Assembly: GCA_028554795.2 (NCBI GenBank)
Contig: CM068830.1
Span: forward strand, 52,338,355 to 52,402,354
Origin: Sinohyriopsis cumingii
Taxonomy: Eukaryota > Mollusca > Bivalvia > Unionida > Unionidae
Direction of reading: 5' to 3'
Length of the DNA: 64,000 bases
Each line of letters opens with the position of its first letter. The stretch's first letter is position 1. Shown here piece by piece: positions 58,313-64,000 of the stretch. Made by a program: the position numbers and the translations under genes. The notes beneath the pieces were generated by a model. The model was not told the origin of the DNA. It saw only the letters and a list, made by a program, of their open reading frames with translations, and ran no database searches.

Positions 58313-61300
58313 ACTTCACCTTCAAGAAAGGATTTGAATTGTCTCCATTCAGCAAAGGAGTTAGCTCACTTTGACCAGGTGTCGCTTGCACGGTTTTGAA
58401 CCTGACTCTCCATCTTGTTCCCTAACGGCACCTGATGCTTTAAATGGTCAAATTAAAGTCTGAGTTGTTTAAATATACGAAAACTGTACACCGCGCCTTG
58501 AGGGAATGCAAACGAGTTTTTATTTGTTCATTAGTTGGACATGGAATATGTCATCGCAAGCATTGAAAACAAAATGGCACACAGTTAAAGTAATTTTATT
58601 CAAACTCAGAATCAACTCATGATCCTGTTGTTCAATCACATTGTCAAACAAATTAAGTCAAACACCAAATTTCAGTTTGTGAACCCATGTAAGTCTGTCT
58701 AACGTCAACTCTCAGTCTTTGAATAACGTGAGTCTATCTAATGTCAAATTTCGCTTAGTTAACCAGCGTAAGTTACCTAAAATTTTCTGGAAGTTGCGAT
58801 TTTCAATTGTGGCTTTGGTAGGTATGAGCCTTATCATAGAGTAAAATATGTTACCAAGGCAACGTAAAAATAATGTCGATCAGTCATAACAATAAGTCAG
58901 CTTAGCATAAGAAATCATAATTTGCGGGAAAAATGTGCGGGTAACATTCCCACGCTGTCTTTGAATGTACACTAGGAAAGCCATCACGAAAGTGAATGTT
59001 CCTTTGAATAAATCAAAGCTCTCTCGAGGCTTCTGAAAATGAAAGTCCAAGATAGCTTTTCATCCAAAACCTACTCAAGTATAGTGCAATTTGTGAAAAC
59101 TGAGGGTTCAGAATTAAGGCTGAAGATTCTAGAAGCAGGGACAATCACCTCAGAAAGCTCCTTAATAAGTCATATTAGTAATATCCTTACAGTACACTGC
59201 TGTAATAGTGTATCTCTTATCTCAAAACATGACCAGTTATGATTCTGTTTTATAGACCATGTGTTTCTTCTGTCCTAGACGTCGCTTTTTACTTCTTGGC
59301 TTTCGCTATCTCCAACACAGAGCCATATGCATATAAATCATCATAATAGAAATAAGAAATTGGCTATCGATTTGTTATGGCAAACGTTTTCAAGGACTTA
59401 TCTCCATTTTAGAAGCAACCTAGTACAAATATTGTTAGCCAAACATTATACGTGAAAACTGCCTTCTTCTGCCAGCTATCCAAATCGTCTTCAAAATTTG
59501 TATCTCGCTCCTAATACTAATGTTTCTAGTTTTGTAGTTTTCATCATCATCTGTGGCTGATCATATGTCTATGTTGATCATATGTCCGTCCGATACCTTA
59601 GTACATGAACAAGCGTCCCTAACATTTTGTTATCTGAGTTCACAGTAAGCTAGATATTCAAAAACAGTAAAGTATACAAGAATTTTTTCGCCAACGGTCC
59701 ACATCTTGAAACTCTTTATATTGGTTACAAATGGGCATATATATACCTGAAATTCACCTTTATTGCACGAAGCTGATTTGGTTGTTTTCCTATCCAGGAA
59801 ACGTGCATAAATCGAAATTAAACTATTTGCAACGGAAGAAAAGCATATACTCAGATTATCATAAAATGCGGAGGTACCTAACTTGTCTCGATAATGTTTG
59901 AGTTGTGTTTTGCTCGGAGAAAAAAATATGTCATAAAAAAACAGAGTAGCTGTAAATCAAATTTATTTATTAGCAGTTTCGTATATTCAGACATTTTTAG
60001 AGTTCGGATAAACAGCGTTGTACTGCATTTTTGTAACATTCGTGACTGAGCCTACGCAAGATCAGCGCCACCTGCATAGAAATTAATTTAGCATTGTACC
60101 ATTTCTCCTGTCAGACATAGTTATCTCCTATCCCTGCAGGCGACATTCATGTGGGCCACTGCACCAGGCAAAATGTAAGAAAGCACTTTAAATAATATCT
60201 GATATAAATGTGATAGCTTTTCTCAAAAGCCTTTTGTCATGTGCTGCAAATATACTCGTTTTATTTTAATGTTAAATCTTTAGAACGACAAGATGACATC
60301 TTTCTGCAGGATTGACAGATTAGTTCTAGGATTCAGAGATAAATATTTCCTTTGGTATGACGTTTTGTTTCGTTGTTGTCCACAGTACAATTGCAAAGCG
60401 GTATAGATATTTTTTATTAGAAGCATGACTATTAATTAAAGGTTATTATGCTCTCATGAAAATCCTAAATCTTGTGGACGTTGACTGCTCTCAGCGCTAT
60501 CAAAACACCTTTTATGTCTCGTATAAACAACAAAGCACACATGTGCGACAACATGTCACTACACACTTCTCCGTGTAGGTGTTGATGCTTGAAGATAATG
60601 GCGAGTCCTGTCTCTAGCTGTCTGGACAGTAAGATGGCAAAGAAATCAACTACTGCCCACGCACTTCTATATCAGACCAATATGTATCAAAGTTTACAGA
60701 AATGCTGAGTTTTTAGAACGTTGGCTTTCAACGAACACTCCAGAAACAATCAATATTTTGTATCAAGACTTGGTTAATTTTCAATCATCTTTACTCGAAT
60801 TGTATGGTGTTTTTCCCCCGTGTTTTCAGGAAGTCAAAAGGACCATAGGTTTATAATTGTAATGTAATGAGTTTACAAAATTTTATTTTCTGTTTCATTT
60901 ATTCTAATGTGTATCTCGTCTTTTCAGTTATATACAACTCCATGTGTTTAAGTTTGCACTTGCTCGTATTCCACTGGAGTTTTGATTGTGATATTTCTGT
61001 AAATCTGAGATCCTTGCCTCTCCTTGTATTGTCCATGGCTGACGTACACCCATGCACAGTGAAATAATAATAGTTTATGCGATGTGTATCGCAACCTGTC
61101 TATTAACATCACTGAAGAATCAAATTTGTTTAGTAATTGGGAGCATAAACTGACAAACATTTGCGACATAAATGTAGACGTATCAGGGAGAACAGCAGCT
61201 GCTTGAAAATGCGACAAAGTGAGAAGAATTATATATTGTTACAATGATATTGTACAGATTTTTCAATACTGGGGCACGTGCTGAGATTTGTAATCATGTT

Positions 61301-61613
61301 TACCTTTTACATTCTTGTTACTGTTTAAGTAGAAAATAAGAAGAAGTGAGCATAATCATATTGTTTGGAATTTTCTTATCTGAATATATCCAAATGATTC
61401 CTAAAAATCTTGTTCGTGATTTAGAAAGAGACTGAATTTTCTTTTTGTGCAGAATTTATGTTTAAATTGCCATCTTTAAAAGTTCAATGCATCAATAGTT
61501 TTATGCGGTGAAAACATAACAATGGACACTTTGAATGTATTGTAAATTCATGAGCTTTCTGTATAAGATTAAATGTAGTTAATTACTGCAGTAATGTGAA
61601 ATCTGTATTTGAC
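58313..61613. other. No gene seen
   Basis: Short ORFs (89 codons or fewer) without domains. A weak ~60-bp repetition (taagtctgtctaac and gagtctatctaatg) lies near 58690-58760. Nothing else is supported. Confidence 0.45.
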
Positions 61614-63412
61614 TTGTAAGTATGGTGTATACAAGAAGGGTCACTTGTACGTATGGTGTATAGAAGAAGGGTCACTCGTAAGTATGGTGTATACAAGAAG
61701 GGTCACTTGTAAGTATGGTGTATGGAAGAAGGGTCACTTGTAAGTATGGTGTATGGAAGAAGGGTCACTTGTAAGCATGGTGTATGGAAGAAGGGTCACT
61801 TGTAAGTATGGTGTATGGAAGAAGGGTCACTTGCAAGTATGGTGTATGGAAGAAAGGTCACCGGTAAGTATGGTGTATGGAAGAAGGGTCACTTGTAAGT
61901 ATGGTGTGCAGAACAATGGTCACATATAAGTATGATGCATAGAAGAAGGGTTACTTGTAAGTATGGTGTATGGAAGAAGGGTCACTTGTAAGTATGGTGT
62001 ATGGAAGAAGGGTCACTTGTAAGTATGGTGTATGGAAGAAGGGTCACTTGTAAGTATGGTGTATGGAAGAAGGGTCACTTGTAAGTATGGTGTATGGAAG
62101 AAGGGTCACTTGTAAGTATGATGCATAGAAGAAGGGTCACTTGTAAGTATGGTGTATGGAAGAAGGGTCACTTGTAAGTATGGTGTATGGAAGAAGGGTC
62201 ACTTGTAAGTATGGTGTATGGAAGAAGGGTCACTTGTAAGTATGGTGTATGGAAGAAGGGTCACTTGTAAGTATGGTGTATGGAAGAAGGGTCACTTGTA
62301 AGTATGATGCATAGAAGAAGGGTCACTTGTAAGTATGGTGTATGGAAGAAGGGTCACTTGTAAGTATGGTGTATGGAAGAAGGGTCACTTGTAAGTATGG
62401 TGTATGGAAGAAGGGTCACTTGTAAGTATGGTGTATAGAAGAAGCGTCACTTGTAAGTATGATGTATAGAAGAAGGATCACTTGTAAGTATGGTGTATGG
62501 AAGAAGGGTCACTTGTAAGTATGGTGTATGGAAGAAGGGTCACTTGTCAGTATGGTGTATGGAAGAAAGGTCACTGGTAAGTATGGTGTATGGAAGAAGG
62601 GTCACTGGTAAGTATGGTGTATGGAAGAAGGGTCACTTGTAAGTATGGGGTATGGAAGAAAGGTCACTGGTAAGTATGGTGTATGGAAGAAGGGTCACTT
62701 GTAAGTATGGTGTATGGAAGAAGGGTCACTTGTAAGTATGGTGTATGGAAGATGGGTCACTTGTAAGTATGGTGTATGGAAGAAAGGTCACTGGTAAGTA
62801 TGGTGTATGGAAGAAGGATCACTTGTAAGTATGGTGTATGGAAGAAGGGTCACTTGTAAGTATGGTGTATAGAAGAAGGGTCACTTGTAAGTATGGTGTA
62901 TGGAAGAAGGGTCACTTGTAAGTATGATGCATAGAAGAAGGGTCACTTGTAAGTATGGTGTATGGAAGAAGGGTCACTTGTAAGTATGGTGTATGGAAGA
63001 AGGGTCACTTGTAAGTATGGTGTATGGAAGAAGGGTCACTTGTAAGTATGATGCATAGAAGAAGGGTCACTTGTAAGTATGGTGTATAGAAGAAGGGTCA
63101 CTTGTAAATATGGTGCATAGAAGAAGGGTTACTTGTAAGTATGGTGTATAGAAGAAAGGTCACTTGTAAATATGGTGCATAGAAGAAGGGTCACTTGTAA
63201 GTATGGTGTATAGAAGAAGGGTCACTTGTAAGTATGGTGTATAGAAAAAGGGCCACTTGTAAATATGGTGTATAGAAGAAGGGTCACTTGTAAGTATGGT
63301 GTATAGAAGAAGGGTCTTTTGTAAGTATCGTGTATAGAAGAAGGGTCACTTGTAAGTATGGTGTATAGAAAAAGGGTCACTTATAAGTATGGTGTATAGA
63401 AGAAGGGTCACT
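61614..63412. repeat. 31-bp minisatellite, about 58 units
   Basis: The unit is 'taagtatggtgtatggaaga' plus 'agggtcacttg'. The 31-bp period is exact for long stretches. Unit variants with 'atgcatag' start at 61935, 62121 and 62307, exactly 186 bp (six units) apart, then at 62927 and 63051, again whole numbers of units apart. Units after about 63050 mostly carry 'tatag' instead of 'tatgg'. No ORF survives because 31 is not a multiple of three. Confidence 0.97.
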
Positions 63413-64000
63413 TACTGGTCTAAACGAACGTTCCTCTAGAGAAGGAAGAAAAAAATCAACTTACATGTGACCGCAGTTTAAATGCCTTCATATGTTCTGT
63501 GCAATTTTTTTTTAAAATTCAGAACTAACGAGCAAATCACCATCGAAGCAATAAAGATGGTCCGATGACACAATTGCACGGTATATTGCGGCCTGGTCCC
63601 GGTCACGAACATGAAGATTTTTCAGTGGATTGTACAATATCTTTCTTAAAACACCAACTGCATAATTAATATTTGTGAAAGTTTCATTAAAAATGTTTTT
63701 AAACGAAATGTGGATGTGCATTAAATACAAAGCTACAAACATGCTTTGCTACAAGTCTGGCGATAAAACTCTTTTGATGCGGCCTCGATATATTTCTACA
63801 CTGCATTGTACTCGTTCTTTCCGTCTACTCAGAACCAAACATGTTGTGTTAAAGAAGTTTGTAAAATAATGGTTTGTTGAAAATACTAAAACACAGAGAG
63901 AGCAAATTTGACAATAAATTGACATCTATTACGCAAAGCGGACATGAAAGAGCTAACAAAATTTACGAATCACAAATACTGGTGGATGAGAACATAAAAC
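63413..64000. other. Flank of minisatellite; possible exon at 63512-63676
   Basis: On the minus strand a frame ending at 63512 reads 'VGVLRKILYNPLKNLHVRDR' and 'AIYRAIVSSDHLYCFDGD', with a balanced composition. 'ttaattatgcag' just before it could be a splice acceptor. It may be a last exon or a gene fragment; no family is recognised. Confidence 0.25.

Noticed and set aside
61614-63412. CRISPR-like array
   Set aside because: There are no unique spacers; units are contiguous 31-bp tandem copies and the genome is clearly eukaryotic.

Overview
The window is eukaryotic nuclear DNA, clearly AT-rich and gene-poor, and most likely from a bivalve or related mollusc. The evidence for this placement is indirect: an aminergic receptor of the invertebrate octopamine/tyramine type, two tRNA-derived SINE families, and diverged repeats of a style I associate with bivalve genomes (for example the motif gagttatggcccct near 6.9 kb). 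There are no prokaryotic features, no CRISPR array and no rRNA.

Only two intact protein genes can be defended. One is an intron-free, 405-residue amine GPCR on the minus strand (44707-45924) with every class A landmark; it looks like a host gene with an upstream non-coding exon. The other is a 562-residue DDE-type transposase (40858-42546, plus strand). It lies inside what appears to be a complete 2400-bp DNA transposon (40364-42763) with CACTGG termini, long terminal inverted repeats and a TAG target duplication. That transposon sits inside the endonuclease region of a decayed CR1/L2-like LINE, and a second LINE copy at 8.9-9.3 kb confirms the insertion point.

Layout. 0-8.8 kb: SINE-1, an 80-bp tandem array, old ~130-150-bp repeats, a pair of hairpins and SINE-2 copies. 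8.8-12.2 kb: a long decayed LINE-A carrying two SINE-1 insertions. 14.5-15.8 kb: SINE-2 and a decayed rve integrase of Polinton/Maverick type. 18.1-19.7 kb: a 135-bp inverted repeat and a 39-bp minisatellite. 20.4-21.5 kb: a full SINE-2 with target duplication and a reversed copy. 23.5-26.7 kb: a decayed Ty3/Gypsy LTR element with protease next to integrase (Gmr1-like order). 27.4-27.8 kb: an unidentified broken ORF. 30.2-38.9 kb: three fragments of a Jockey-like LINE. 40.1-43.1 kb: the transposon inside LINE-A. 44.7-46.0 kb: the GPCR. 49-54.6 kb: five unrelated minisatellites. 54.6-55.2 kb: a decayed reverse transcriptase of another LINE clade. 56.2-56.6 kb: a hAT-type MITE with 8-bp target duplication. 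57.2-58.3 kb: a LINE-A 3' end. 61.6-63.4 kb: a ~58-copy 31-bp minisatellite with higher-order structure.

The genes do not form a pathway. The window is best read as a receptor gene in a mobile-element-rich neighbourhood, with the CACTGG element the youngest-looking and most complete mobile unit. Family assignments rest on motif recognition by eye, without database searches.
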